A stretch of DNA of 45,370 nt, from positions 59,249 through 104,618 of the forward strand of contig MEKX01000157.1 of NCBI GenBank assembly GCA_001767075.1, given 5' to 3'. This DNA is from Acidobacteria bacterium RIFCSPLOWO2_12_FULL_54_10. GTDB lineage: Bacteria; Acidobacteriota; Terriglobia; 2-12-FULL-54-10. A model generated the notes under the pieces. That model searched no databases and had not been told where the DNA came from. It saw only the letters and a list, made by a program, of their open reading frames with translations. Positions 26,432 to 33,406 of the stretch are shown here, piece after piece. The first letter of the stretch is position 1. Each line of letters begins with the position of its first letter. Position numbers and translations under genes: made by a program.

Positions 26432-27835
26432 TTAGATCGAATTGGCGAGGGGAGGCGGCGTTCCGGAAGAAGGCTGTTTAATCTGCCATTTTTTTAGTTT
26501 GTTGAGCAAGGCTTTATAGCAGACGCCTAGCTCTCGAGCGGCTCGCTTGCGGTTCCAGTTGGTCTCCCCCAACATTCGAAGCACCATCTCCTTCTCTGCT
26601 TGTTCGGCGGCTTGGGCGGAGATATCCTTTAGCAAATGGCCCTTGGGCGGCGACGGACTGGGTGATGCGCCGGACCCATTCAATTCGGAGAGTACCAGGT
26701 GAAGGTCGGGCAAAATCAGATAGCGTTTGACGGTGTTCTCAAGTTGGCGGACATTGCCCGGCCAGTTATAGTGAATACACGCCTCTAGCAGTTCTGCGGG
26801 CAGTTGATCGAGTGAACTGCCGAATCGGGTGCGATATTTTTGAAAGAAATAATTGCAGAGAACGGGAATATCATCCCTTCTTTCGCGGAGGGGTGGAATC
26901 TCGATTTGAATTACATTGATTCGGTAATAAAGATCCTCCCGGAACTCCCCCTTGGCAACCGCCTCAGTGATCCTTCGGTTGGTCGAAGCCAGGATTCGGC
27001 AATCGACCCGGATAGAACGCTTTCCTCCCAGGCGGGTGAATTCCCCGTCCTGAAACACGTGCAGCAGCTTGGCCTGCAAATGCGGACTCATTTCCGCAAT
27101 TTCATCCAGCAGGATGCAGCCTTTACTGGCCAGCTCGAATTTCCCCGGCTTTTCCGAGAGCGCGCCGGTGAATGCGCCGCGTTCATAACCAAAAAGCTCG
27201 GATTCCAGCAAATCATTCGGCAAAGCGGCGCAGTTTACCTTGATAAAGGTCTTGTCTTTGCGCCGCGATTGATCATGGATATAGCGAGCCACGACCTCCT
27301 TCCCCACGCCGGATTCGCCTAGAATCAACACGGGCACATCGGCGTCGGCGACTTGTTTTGCGATTTCCTTGATCTGCAAAATCTTCGAGTTCGTGGAAAA
27401 GAAATCCGTGTCATCGCCCGACTGATCGAGTTGCTGGTGCAGGCTCTTGATCTCATTCTTGAGCTGCTGCTTCTCCAGCACGTTGCCGATAGCAAGCTCC
27501 AGTTCCTCTTCTTCAAAGGGTTTGACTAGATAATCGGCAGCGCCCATTTTCATCGCTTCCACGACCCTGCTGACTTGGCCCACCCCGGAAAGCATAATCG
27601 CGGAGATGGGAGAACCCTGGTTCCTGGCCTGCGCCAGAACTTCGATGCCGTCCATCCCGGATAACAGCAGATCGAGGATGACAATGTTCGGAGAGTATCC
27701 GCTCGCCAGCCGGGCGATTGCCTCCTCGCCGGAGCCGACGCCTTGAACAGTGTATCCGCGGGAGGAGAGGAACCGTATCAGATATGTGCGGGTACTTTCG
27801 TCATCCTCAACTACCAGAATCGTTCGTTTGTTCAT
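26432..27835 (-). CDS. NtrC-family sigma-54-dependent response regulator
   Basis: 467 residues with three domains. The receiver (1-120) has acidic residues 10-12, phospho-acceptor Asp55 and Lys105. The AAA+ sigma-54 activation domain (about 148-385) has the Walker A motif GESGVGKE (173-180), the sigma-54 contact loop GAFTGA (220-225) and Walker B LLDEI. The C-terminal Fis-type helix-turn-helix lies around NWNRKRAARELGVCYKALL (about residues 430-450). It should activate RpoN promoters by ATP hydrolysis after phosphorylation. Its ATG directly follows the kinase stop codon (TAGATG), so the pair is translationally coupled. Four strict -24/-12 motifs in nearby intergenic DNA are candidate targets. 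Confidence 0.93.
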   Translation of the reverse strand: MNKRTILVVEDDESTRTYLIRFLSSRGYTVQGVGSGEEAIARLASGYSPNIVILDLLLSGMDGIEVLAQARNQGSPISAIMLSGVGQVSRVVEAMKMGAADYLVKPFEEEELELAIGNVLEKQQLKNEIKSLHQQLDQSGDDTDFFSTNSKILQIKEIAKQVADADVPVLILGESGVGKEVVARYIHDQSRRKDKTFIKVNCAALPNDLLESELFGYERGAFTGALSEKPGKFELASKGCILLDEIAEMSPHLQAKLLHVFQDGEFTRLGGKRSIRVDCRILASTNRRITEAVAKGEFREDLYYRINVIQIEIPPLRERRDDIPVLCNYFFQKYRTRFGSSLDQLPAELLEACIHYNWPGNVRQLENTVKRYLILPDLHLVLSELNGSGASPSPSPPKGHLLKDISAQAAEQAEKEMVLRMLGETNWNRKRAARELGVCYKALLNKLKKWQIKQPSSGTPPPLANSI

Positions 27836-28987
27836 CTAGATTCTCTTCGCCTCAAGGGCGGGTAAACTGACAAAGAAACCGACACCCGATTCATCTTTAT
27901 TCGAAACCGAAATTCGACCTCCATGCGACTGGATGATTTCTCGGATCATGGAGAATTCGGTACCGAGGCCATCGCCAGCGCCTGGTCTCGATCTGCCGGA
28001 CAAGTTGGTGCGTCGTGAGACGGTATCCACGAACTTCGGGGGGATTTCTGCCCTCGCGTCAGAGATCCTGACGGTGATAGTCTCCTTGTCATGATTAGAT
28101 AACTCCACGAAAAGTTCCGCCCCCGGATCTGCAAACTTGATGGTATGGGAAAAGATCTCGGCCAAAACCTCCATCAGCATCTCCCTGTCTCCTGCGACCA
28201 GCAGGGGCTCTGGGGGTATCCGCTCCGTAATCCGTAGGGACTTCGCCTGGGCACGAGGCTTCAGTATTCCGCGAGCTTCCTGCCATAGGTCGCGCACATC
28301 CATCGTCTCCAAGCACAGCGACTGGCTCGTGGCCGCGGCCAGCAGGTCGTTGAGCAGGTGGATGGCGCGGGTGGTATTCTCCGCAACGATGGACAGGTAT
28401 TCGCGTTGTGTGCTATTGATGGGCCCGGCACGTTCTTCCAGGACCATCTTGGTGTAGCCTCGAATGGAAACGAACGGCGTACGCAGGTCATGAGCGAGAT
28501 CCGCAATCAGCTCAGCTTGACTCTTGTTGTGAGGCTCGGCGTTGCTCTCCGCCGGAATTGAGTTCAATGAGGCTGCTTCGCCCTCAGCGCCGCCTGGCTG
28601 GGATTCGATCCTCGCGATGTCGTGTGGCTCAACCGCCTTGTGCATCTTGGCCACCCCAACGAAAAAGGTTTGCGGAAGACCACCAAAGTCCCTGAATAAG
28701 AGGACCCGCCTGAAAAGAGTAGCACGGTTGCTTGTTCCATTCAATGCGGCGGATCGGGATCTGGCCACCACCACAGCTCTCCCAACTGCAAGACAGTGCC
28801 TAAGTTGTAGAAAACCCAAGCTCAGCTCCGAACGGTCCGCGGGAGTGTAGTCGCGGGACGATGCGCGTTGGATTGCCAAGGCAGCCCTCCTCACGGTCAG
28901 ATTCTTGGAGCCTTCGCCATACCATCGCATCTTTCTTGCATTGATCCGAGGCTTGATCTTGCCGGTCATCCTCGATGTTGTGATCAT
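27836..28987 (-). CDS. histidine kinase with degenerate ATP-binding motifs, partner of the NtrC-type regulator
   Basis: 383 residues. An unrecognised N-terminal region (1-155) precedes a HisKA domain with an intact H box, AHDLRTPFVSIRGY (His166). The HATPase-like domain is unusual. The N-box position reads EIFSHTIKF, without either usual Asn. The G1 box reads SDARAEIPP, without the usual DxGxG. The G2-like segment GDGLGTEFSMIREIIQSHGG is kept. It may be a weak kinase, a phosphatase or a docking partner. The ATG at 28987 overlaps the stop of the zinc-ribbon gene as ATGA and is preferred over longer starts (TTG 29092, ATG 29050) that would overlap that gene. No membrane segment is evident. Confidence 0.8.
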   Translation of the reverse strand: MITTSRMTGKIKPRINARKMRWYGEGSKNLTVRRAALAIQRASSRDYTPADRSELSLGFLQLRHCLAVGRAVVVARSRSAALNGTSNRATLFRRVLLFRDFGGLPQTFFVGVAKMHKAVEPHDIARIESQPGGAEGEAASLNSIPAESNAEPHNKSQAELIADLAHDLRTPFVSIRGYTKMVLEERAGPINSTQREYLSIVAENTTRAIHLLNDLLAAATSQSLCLETMDVRDLWQEARGILKPRAQAKSLRITERIPPEPLLVAGDREMLMEVLAEIFSHTIKFADPGAELFVELSNHDKETITVRISDARAEIPPKFVDTVSRRTNLSGRSRPGAGDGLGTEFSMIREIIQSHGGRISVSNKDESGVGFFVSLPALEAKRI

Positions 28988-29127
28988 CGTTTCCCGGTCA
29001 ACTCCATCTTTTCCGTATTTGCGCGCAACCGTTCTCCGCAATGAATGCATTTGCGCTTCCACGTGGGAGTGGCCAAGTGACAATGTTCGCAATAAATATG
29101 CTCGATAGCTTGTGCCGCAGCTTCCAT
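28984..29127 (-). CDS. 47-residue zinc-ribbon microprotein
   Basis: A short frame on the minus strand encodes 47 residues with two Cys pairs, YCEHC (13-16) and KCIHCGERL (27-30), giving a CxxC-x10-CxxC zinc-ribbon pattern followed by a basic tail. A strong Shine-Dalgarno run (GAGGAAGGGGG) lies upstream of the ATG, and its TGA overlaps the kinase ATG as ATGA. Those three facts make it a convincing gene despite its size. It is the first gene of the operon with the kinase and the sigma-54 activator. I infer a metal- or redox-sensing or protein-interaction role in that signalling pathway; nothing in the sequence proves it. Confidence 0.78.
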   Translation of the reverse strand: MEAAAQAIEHIYCEHCHLATPTWKRKCIHCGERLRANTEKMELTGKR

Positions 29128-29166
29128 CACTAATTTCCCCCTTCCTCAGCGACTTGCATAAGTTTA

Positions 29167-29183
29167 TGGCATCCCGAATGCCA
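29167..29183. promoter_or_regulatory. perfect inverted repeat / near -24/-12 element before the regulator operon
   Basis: TGGCAT and ATGCCA flank five bases, forming a perfect palindrome 40 bases before the zinc-ribbon ATG. Read on the minus strand it is also a near match to a sigma-54 promoter (GG and GC correctly spaced, but ATGC in place of TTGC). It may be an operator or a weak -24/-12 promoter for autoregulation. Confidence 0.4.
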
Positions 29184-29502
29184 AAACCACTGGATCGCCA
29201 GAGAAGAGCTAGCCTCTTTTTGTTTCAGTAAGTTATGGATAATTATTCATCCGATTTGACGTGCATGGCTCGGTTTGCGGGGAGAATAAGTGGTACTCAG
29301 TTACCTCCTCTGTGGTTTGTGAATTCCACTTCGAACCCCAGGGTTATCACGCGTCAAGGTATGCGGTCTCTTGCGGAAGCCACGAGGAGAAATTCCTGGT
29401 CATAGAATCATATGTCCTCATGAGAACGCGATGTGCATTCGAAAAAGCCTGCCATCGATAGGGAGCCATAGTGACATCATTATGTTACGGGCCCCAGGTT
29501 GC

Positions 29503-29518
29503 TGGTACTTTACTTGCA
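29503..29518 (+). promoter_or_regulatory. sigma-54 (-24/-12) promoter
   Basis: TGGTACTTTACTTGCA matches the RpoN consensus TGGYAY-N5-TTGCW at every specified position. Transcription would start near 29529, and the next ATG is at 29565 with AAGGAG before it. It lies on the opposite side of the intergenic region from the NtrC-type regulator operon, which is the obvious candidate activator. Confidence 0.78.
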
Positions 29519-29564
29519 TCACTCGTCTGGGTAGTACCAACCTCTATGGGAAAGGAGCCAGACC

Positions 29565-29957
29565 ATGCGAAAGTTTCTCGCAACGTTCGTAGTGTTGTTT
29601 GGGCTTCCGGGAATCGCCTGCAGCCAGCAACCCGATAGCTCGACGGCCCAACAGCAATCTCAACCCGCACAAGAGGAAGCTTATTCTCAATCAGCCCCCG
29701 CAGAACACGTGGCAGTCACAGAGATCGCCGAAGGCAAGCTTTCCAAAGTAGACACACAACAGCAGCAAATTTGGATCAAAACACAGGATGGCAAGGAAAT
29801 GCAGTTCAGTTTCGACAAGGACACCAAAGTGGAAGGCGCCGAAGGTACTGTGGAAGGGCTGGCCAAGATGAGCGGAAATGATTTGAAGGTACACTACCGG
29901 TCGGCCGCTGGAGTCAATACTGCAGTGAAGATCGAAGTTCTGCCCAGCACTGCCTAA
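29565..29957 (+). CDS. small secreted protein (Gln-rich N-terminus, DUF5666-like core)
   Basis: 130 residues. A signal peptide (MRKFLATFVVLFGLPGIACS) ends in a possible lipobox-like GIAC, although the -3 residue is not the usual Leu. A Gln/Ser-rich linker (about 21-50) leads to a small beta-rich domain with GKLSKVDTQQQQIWIKTQDG and LKVHYRS. That pattern resembles OB-fold-like DUF5666 proteins. It is expected in the periplasm or outer envelope; function is unknown. It is the only gene on this transcript, is preceded by a strict sigma-54 promoter and a good ribosome-binding site, and is followed by a GC-rich hairpin. Confidence 0.72.
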   Translation: MRKFLATFVVLFGLPGIACSQQPDSSTAQQQSQPAQEEAYSQSAPAEHVAVTEIAEGKLSKVDTQQQQIWIKTQDGKEMQFSFDKDTKVEGAEGTVEGLAKMSGNDLKVHYRSAAGVNTAVKIEVLPSTA

Positions 29958-29992
29958 GCAACTGCCTCTGGTTTGTTTGGTAACTGCATACA

Positions 29993-30018
29993 GGGGGCGG
30001 GCGCAGCAGCCCGTCCCT
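29993..30018 (+). terminator. GC-rich hairpin after the small secreted protein gene
   Basis: A ten-pair stem (GGGGGCGGGC with GCCCGTCCCT, two G-U pairs) encloses a six-base loop, 36 bases after the stop codon. There is no T tract, so it may act with Rho or only protect the 3' end. Confidence 0.5.
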
Positions 30019-30296
30019 CCTAACTTCTCATCAGTTCCGCTTCTGTCACCGGCAGGGCGATTCTCGTACAGGAACGATTGAATTCATTGGCTGAACTGCG
30101 GATAGCAGATTAGTCTCGGATGCCACACGCTGTTTCAACTTCGAAGTGATGGCGGCATCCGCCATTTGCGGGCCCGGGGGCTGCGCCGTCCCGCATGCCG
30201 CTGCAAGCCCGGCGGTGGTCAGCAGGACAGCGAGGTGTGTTGCGTTGACTACCGTCGTTTGGTGTTCCGCCCGGCTACAGGCGAAACCCCTGACAG

Positions 30297-30327
30297 GAAG
30301 CGTGCCGGCGCAGCGAGCTCACGCTTC
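30297..30327 (-). terminator. hairpin after the stress-type membrane protein gene
   Basis: Eight perfect pairs (GAAGCGTG/CACGCTTC) around a 15-base loop lie just past the minus-strand stop codon at 30334. No T tract follows on either strand. Confidence 0.35.
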
Positions 30328-30333
30328 GGTGGG

Positions 30334-31053
30334 TTAGACCGACGACTTTTCGTGTTCACGCACTTTCGCAATGTCCTTTGCCGCGTTGCTATCAGCTTCC
30401 GCGTGTTCTGTGTGCGTGTAAGGAGCCGCCGGTCGGTGCACCTCCGAACGGCTCTTTTCCTTCCGGAGTACCGGCATGGCTGATTCGTACCATTCTGTGC
30501 GCCGATTCATTGGGATATCGCTTACTGCGTAATCCGCTCTTTTCTCCGATCTCTCCCCGATATCTGCCGCGCCGCTTCGCGAGAGAGCCGCCTTAGCCCT
30601 TTCTACCCACGCGGAGTTGTCACAGTGTACCGACAGCAAGATCCCGCCCTTTCGAAGCCGGCCTTTATACCGTCTGGCTTGGTACTCCGGGATGTTCTTG
30701 CCGACCAGTGCGCCGATCGCCCCTCCCAATAGGCCTCCCGCGCCAATTCCCGCCAGCAAGCCCATCAGGGGCCCGGCGGCGATGACGGGCTCAAGCTGCG
30801 GGATCGACCACATCTCGATGCCTGCCAGCCAGCCCAATACAGCTCCGACAATCGCTCCGAAACATGCCCCGAGCGTAAATCCCTCCGGCGCCTTGGTGCC
30901 TTTTTCATGAGCCAGGTCCTTTGTCCCCCTGTTCTCCCCAACCATTACGGAGGTGTCGGCATCCCGAAATCCGGCCAATCGCAATTCGGCGATGGCTTCG
31001 TCTATGCTTTCCCGATTGGAGTAAATTCCAAAGACAGCTATGTTTTTTGACAT
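30334..31053 (-). CDS. general-stress-type membrane-associated protein (YflT-like N-terminus, glycine-rich hairpin)
   Basis: 239 residues. The first 45 residues (IAVFGIYSNRESIDEAIAELRLAGF) resemble the YflT/general stress protein 17M domain. A glycine- and alanine-rich hydrophobic part (about 60-125, including GLLAGIGAGGLLGGAIGALVG) looks like a glycine-zipper membrane hairpin. The C-terminus is charged and hydrophilic. AAGGAGGGG directly precedes the ATG. Such proteins are common in Acidobacteriota near stress genes, but their role is unknown. No sigma-54 motif was found upstream. Confidence 0.68.
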   Translation of the reverse strand: MSKNIAVFGIYSNRESIDEAIAELRLAGFRDADTSVMVGENRGTKDLAHEKGTKAPEGFTLGACFGAIVGAVLGWLAGIEMWSIPQLEPVIAAGPLMGLLAGIGAGGLLGGAIGALVGKNIPEYQARRYKGRLRKGGILLSVHCDNSAWVERAKAALSRSGAADIGERSEKRADYAVSDIPMNRRTEWYESAMPVLRKEKSRSEVHRPAAPYTHTEHAEADSNAAKDIAKVREHEKSSV

Positions 31054-31162
31054 CTTCCCCTCCTTACGGATTTATTGCCAAGGAGTGATTCTGCTCATCT
31101 CAATGCGAGGCTGTCCAGCCACGTCCGGATGTGTCCCGAGCTGCACAGCCATTCTCCTTCGG

Positions 31163-31819
31163 TTACGGAATCCCCTTCTTCTGACTCCCGCTTACATCGG
31201 AAGCGATCGACGCATGCGCGGAAGAAATCAAGAGGTCCGCAGTTTCCTTGATCACAACGTGGAGGGCATTTACAGTGATGTCCCCGGCGTTGTCAGCGAC
31301 TGAGCCCTGCTGCTCATTCAGAACTACGTGTCCGTTGGGCAAAGCTAGGCTCTGATTCGGCTCCCCTGAAACCACGACGGTCTCTCCGTTAATAATGAGG
31401 CCGACTATTTCTGACCCGCCGCTGATGACAGGATCTCCGGCGCCGCCTACTGCCGCAGCCCGTGCCACAAGATAATTGCTGGCGATGGTATTTCCTTCCA
31501 CGGTAATGCAGAAGTTTGTTACCGACGCTTCGGAATGGGTCCCCTCGTTTTCACCGACTGCGGCGGCGCGCAAGACGTCGGCCGTGAGCAATCCGGGCAC
31601 GGTCGCCTTCAGGGAAGAGGCTTCCTGGTTGCCACCGGAGCGGGGAAGTGGCCCGCTATCGGATAGCACGATCGCGACCCCTAGAACACTCGCTTTGATC
31701 GCTGTCCCCTGGCCACCATACGTGAACTGTCCCGGTTGATCGATGCCGCCTCCCCCAGCAACAGGAGACAAAAATAACCCTGCCAGCAATAAATTAGCTC
31801 GGATGAAACTGCTGTGCAT
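31163..31819 (-). CDS. choice-of-anchor P family secreted protein
   Basis: 218 residues with an N-terminal signal peptide (FIRANLLLAGLFLSPVAG). The body has the repeating beta-strand pattern of choice-of-anchor P proteins: ASVLGVAIVLSDSGPLP, VTNFCITVEGNTIASNYL, ISGGSEIVGLIINGETVVV and a late GDITVNALHVVI. No LPXTG or PEP-CTERM anchor is visible at the end (SQKKGIP). It is predicted to be an extracytoplasmic structural or adhesive protein. A strict sigma-54 promoter lies 62 bases upstream. The post-COAP-1 protein encoded at 42045 belongs to a related naming group and also has a sigma-54 promoter. Confidence 0.75.
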   Translation of the reverse strand: MHSSFIRANLLLAGLFLSPVAGGGGIDQPGQFTYGGQGTAIKASVLGVAIVLSDSGPLPRSGGNQEASSLKATVPGLLTADVLRAAAVGENEGTHSEASVTNFCITVEGNTIASNYLVARAAAVGGAGDPVISGGSEIVGLIINGETVVVSGEPNQSLALPNGHVVLNEQQGSVADNAGDITVNALHVVIKETADLLISSAHASIASDVSGSQKKGIP

Positions 31820-31880
31820 GGTTCTCGCGCTCCGTCACGAATCTCATGAAGCGACAAGGCTTCGATTGCCCAGAACCTGG

Positions 31881-31896
31881 CGCAATCGGGGTACCA
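31881..31896 (-). promoter_or_regulatory. sigma-54 (-24/-12) promoter of the choice-of-anchor P gene
   Basis: On the minus strand TGGTACCCCGATTGCG matches TGGYAY-N5-TTGC at all specified positions (the last base is G rather than A/T). A start near 31870 would give a leader of about 50 bases before the ATG at 31819. A GGAA-N9-TTCC inverted repeat lies about 110 bases further upstream (32002-32018). The rest of the gap 31820-32114 shows no gene. Confidence 0.7.
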
Positions 31897-32114
31897 TCGG
31901 TCTCCCGCTAGGAACACCAATTCCACCATTGTCGCGGGTGCCTTCAGCTCGGCCCGGGCAACGAAACTTAGTTTTCAACCACATACTCGCCACCTCGATT
32001 TGGAATGACACCGCTTCCTGTGTATTGCTTGCAATTATTTCGCCTTTCTTGTTGCCGCCTGCAAAGGAGAACGCTGTTGTTGGCAAACAATGCGCCCGGA
32101 TCCCTACCGCCCAT

Positions 32115-32750
32115 TCAATGCAAACCGGGATGCGCACCCGCCTTCTTCGCCGCAGCCAGATTGTCTCCGACTTCCGCCCAGTTGACGACGTTCCACCATG
32201 CTTCCATGTACTCAGCCCGGCGGTTCTGATACTGGAGATAGTAGGCATGCTCCCAAACATCCAAACCTAGAATCGGCTCACCCGCTCCATTCATCAAGGG
32301 GTTGTCCTGGTTGGGAGTGGTCTGGATGCCGAGTTCTCCATCCCGCCAGCAAAGCCATGTCCACCCGGAGCCAAATAGCTCCAGGCCCGCGCGAGAAAAG
32401 CGAGATTTGAATTCACTGAAGGGCCCAAAGGCAGAGCGAATTGCTTCCAACAATTCACCCCGAGGCTCTCCTCCTCCGGCCTTCTTCATCACCCTCCAAA
32501 AAAGAGAGTGGTTGAAATGACCGCCCCCGTTGTTGCGGACGGCAGTCCGTATGTCTTCAGGAACATCCTCCATGGCAGTGAGCAGTTCAGCAAGAGGTTT
32601 GGCCTGCAACTCCGCGTGTTTTTGCAATGCAGAGTTCAGCTTGTCAACATACGCCGCATGGTGTTTGCCGTGATGGATTTCCATTGTCTTCGCGTCAATG
32701 TAAGGTTCCAGAACATCGAGTTCATACGGTAATTGCGGTAGTTGATGCAT
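32115..32750 (-). CDS. sodA: superoxide dismutase, Mn-type
   Basis: 211 residues. The Fe/Mn superoxide dismutase fold is shown by YELDVLEPYIDAKTMEIHHGKHH (His26 is the first metal ligand), GGHFNHSLFW (second His) and DVWEHAYY (Asp and third His). The GGH and NQDNPLM positions are those usual in Mn enzymes. It converts superoxide to oxygen and hydrogen peroxide in the cytoplasm; no signal peptide is seen. The ATG at 32750 has AAAGGAG upstream and starts at the conserved N-terminus; a longer frame to 32879 adds unrelated residues. Confidence 0.92.
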   Translation of the reverse strand: MHQLPQLPYELDVLEPYIDAKTMEIHHGKHHAAYVDKLNSALQKHAELQAKPLAELLTAMEDVPEDIRTAVRNNGGGHFNHSLFWRVMKKAGGGEPRGELLEAIRSAFGPFSEFKSRFSRAGLELFGSGWTWLCWRDGELGIQTTPNQDNPLMNGAGEPILGLDVWEHAYYLQYQNRRAEYMEAWWNVVNWAEVGDNLAAAKKAGAHPGLH

Positions 32751-32952
32751 GTCCCTGCGCTCCTTTCTTGGATGCGAGCTGTTAGTTTCTATTGACGCTT
32801 GAAGGCCCGCATCCTGAGTTCCAGCACTCCTAGTTCCTTTAGATTCCGACCGGTAAATCTTGCGTTGCCCCTGTGTCAATCGCTGGATTAATAAGTGGTT
32901 TCTATAGGACTCGAACGGCCCTCAGGACCAAGCGAATCAGTCTTCCATTTGT

Positions 32953-32968
32953 GGGAATTCTAATTCCC
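32953..32968. promoter_or_regulatory. palindrome, candidate activator binding site
   Basis: GGGAATT and AATTCCC are separated by CT, a perfect 7-base inverted repeat. It is centred about 92 bases upstream of the -24 element at 33053, a usual distance for sigma-54 enhancer sites. Related GGAA/TTCC elements lie about 110 bases upstream of the three other sigma-54 promoters. The assignment is inference. Confidence 0.4.
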
Positions 32969-33052
32969 TCCAATTTTTCCCGCCCACCTTCATCAATGGC
33001 CGAATCCTCCGGGCACCCGGAAATATTTCGGAACATGGCTGCTTCGTGCCAT

Positions 33053-33068
33053 TGGCATCCCCCTTGCT
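33053..33068 (+). promoter_or_regulatory. sigma-54 (-24/-12) promoter upstream of the glycogen/trehalose operon
   Basis: TGGCATCCCCCTTGCT matches TGGYAY-N5-TTGCW at every specified position. Transcription would start near 33079, cross the cytochrome-oxidase remnant and reach glgX/treX at 33403. The roughly 320-base leader and the overlap with the start of an ancestral gene make this less certain than the site at 29503. Confidence 0.62.
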
Positions 33069-33406
33069 ATGGAGTTGTCGGAGTACAGCGTTACACGGGA
33101 GATTGTAACCGCAACAATTTCGGGCCATCATGTACCTGTGGCCAGACGTGACGATGACGCGGCGGTCCTATTCGATTTGATTGATGAGAATACTCTCAAT
33201 GTGCTCACTTGGGCCCGTGAAACATGGTGGTGGCGCTTGCCATTGCCTTCAGTAAAATCGCCCTAGTAGCGCTCTTCGTGATGCATGTCAGGTACAGCTT
33301 GCATTGCGTTCATTGGGCTCTCAATGCAGGTATTTTCTGGCTGGGTAGCATGATGCTACGGACGATGAGCAACGGTTTAACTCACGAGAAATGGCGGATT
33401 GAGTGA
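33069..33406 (+). pseudogene. frameshifted remnant of caa3-type cytochrome oxidase subunit IV
   Basis: Two adjacent frames each carry part of a caa3-type (prokaryotic) oxidase subunit IV. Frame 1 (from 33069) has GHHVPVARR and later AVLFDLIDENTLNVLTW, resembling the N-terminus and first helix. Frame 2 (33224-33406) encodes VVALAIAFSKIALVALFVMHVRYS and FWLGSMM, the conserved second and third helices, and ends in TGA. A frameshift or small deletion near 33210-33224 breaks the gene, and Asp-rich substitutions spoil the first helix. No other oxidase subunit gene is nearby, so it appears stranded. Its last codons overlap the GTG start of glgX as GTGA, so the second frame may still be translated. 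Confidence 0.6.

Larger units (their letters stand above)
29128..29564. other. 437-base divergent intergenic region
   Basis: This region separates the minus-strand regulator operon from a small secreted protein gene. It holds a perfect inverted repeat (29167-29183), a sigma-54 promoter (29503-29518) and a GAAATTCC element near 29389 that could be an activator site. Short open frames on the plus strand (for example 29235-29405) lack ribosome-binding sites and resemble no protein known to me, so I call no gene here. Confidence 0.6.
29958..30333. other. 376-base intergenic region between convergent genes
   Basis: It contains a terminator-like hairpin at its left end, a perfect hairpin with arms ATGGCGG/CCGCCAT (30149-30165) and another with arms GAAGCGTG/CACGCTTC (30297-30327). 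Open frames across 30146-30483 have no ribosome-binding site and look non-coding. No known riboswitch class was recognised. Confidence 0.5.
32751..33068. other. intergenic region between sodA and the glycogen/trehalose operon
   Basis: No gene is recognised. It contains a borderline -24/-12-like sequence facing sodA (32808-32823, minus), a perfect palindrome GGGAATT-CT-AATTCCC (32953-32968) and a strict sigma-54 promoter at the right end (33053-33068). Confidence 0.55.

Noticed and set aside
29235-29405. 56-residue open frame on the plus strand in the divergent intergenic region
   Set aside because: No ribosome-binding site, no recognisable motif, and it overlaps the likely regulatory region.
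30146-30483. Overlapping open frames and a possible riboswitch in the convergent intergenic region
   Set aside because: The frames lack ribosome-binding sites and have low-complexity Arg/Ala composition. Several hairpins exist, but no known riboswitch core could be matched, and the downstream gene on that strand is far away.
32808-32823. TGGAACTCAGGATGCG (minus) before sodA as a sigma-54 promoter
   Set aside because: GG and GC spacing is right, but three consensus positions differ (A4, A12, G16). Too weak to call.
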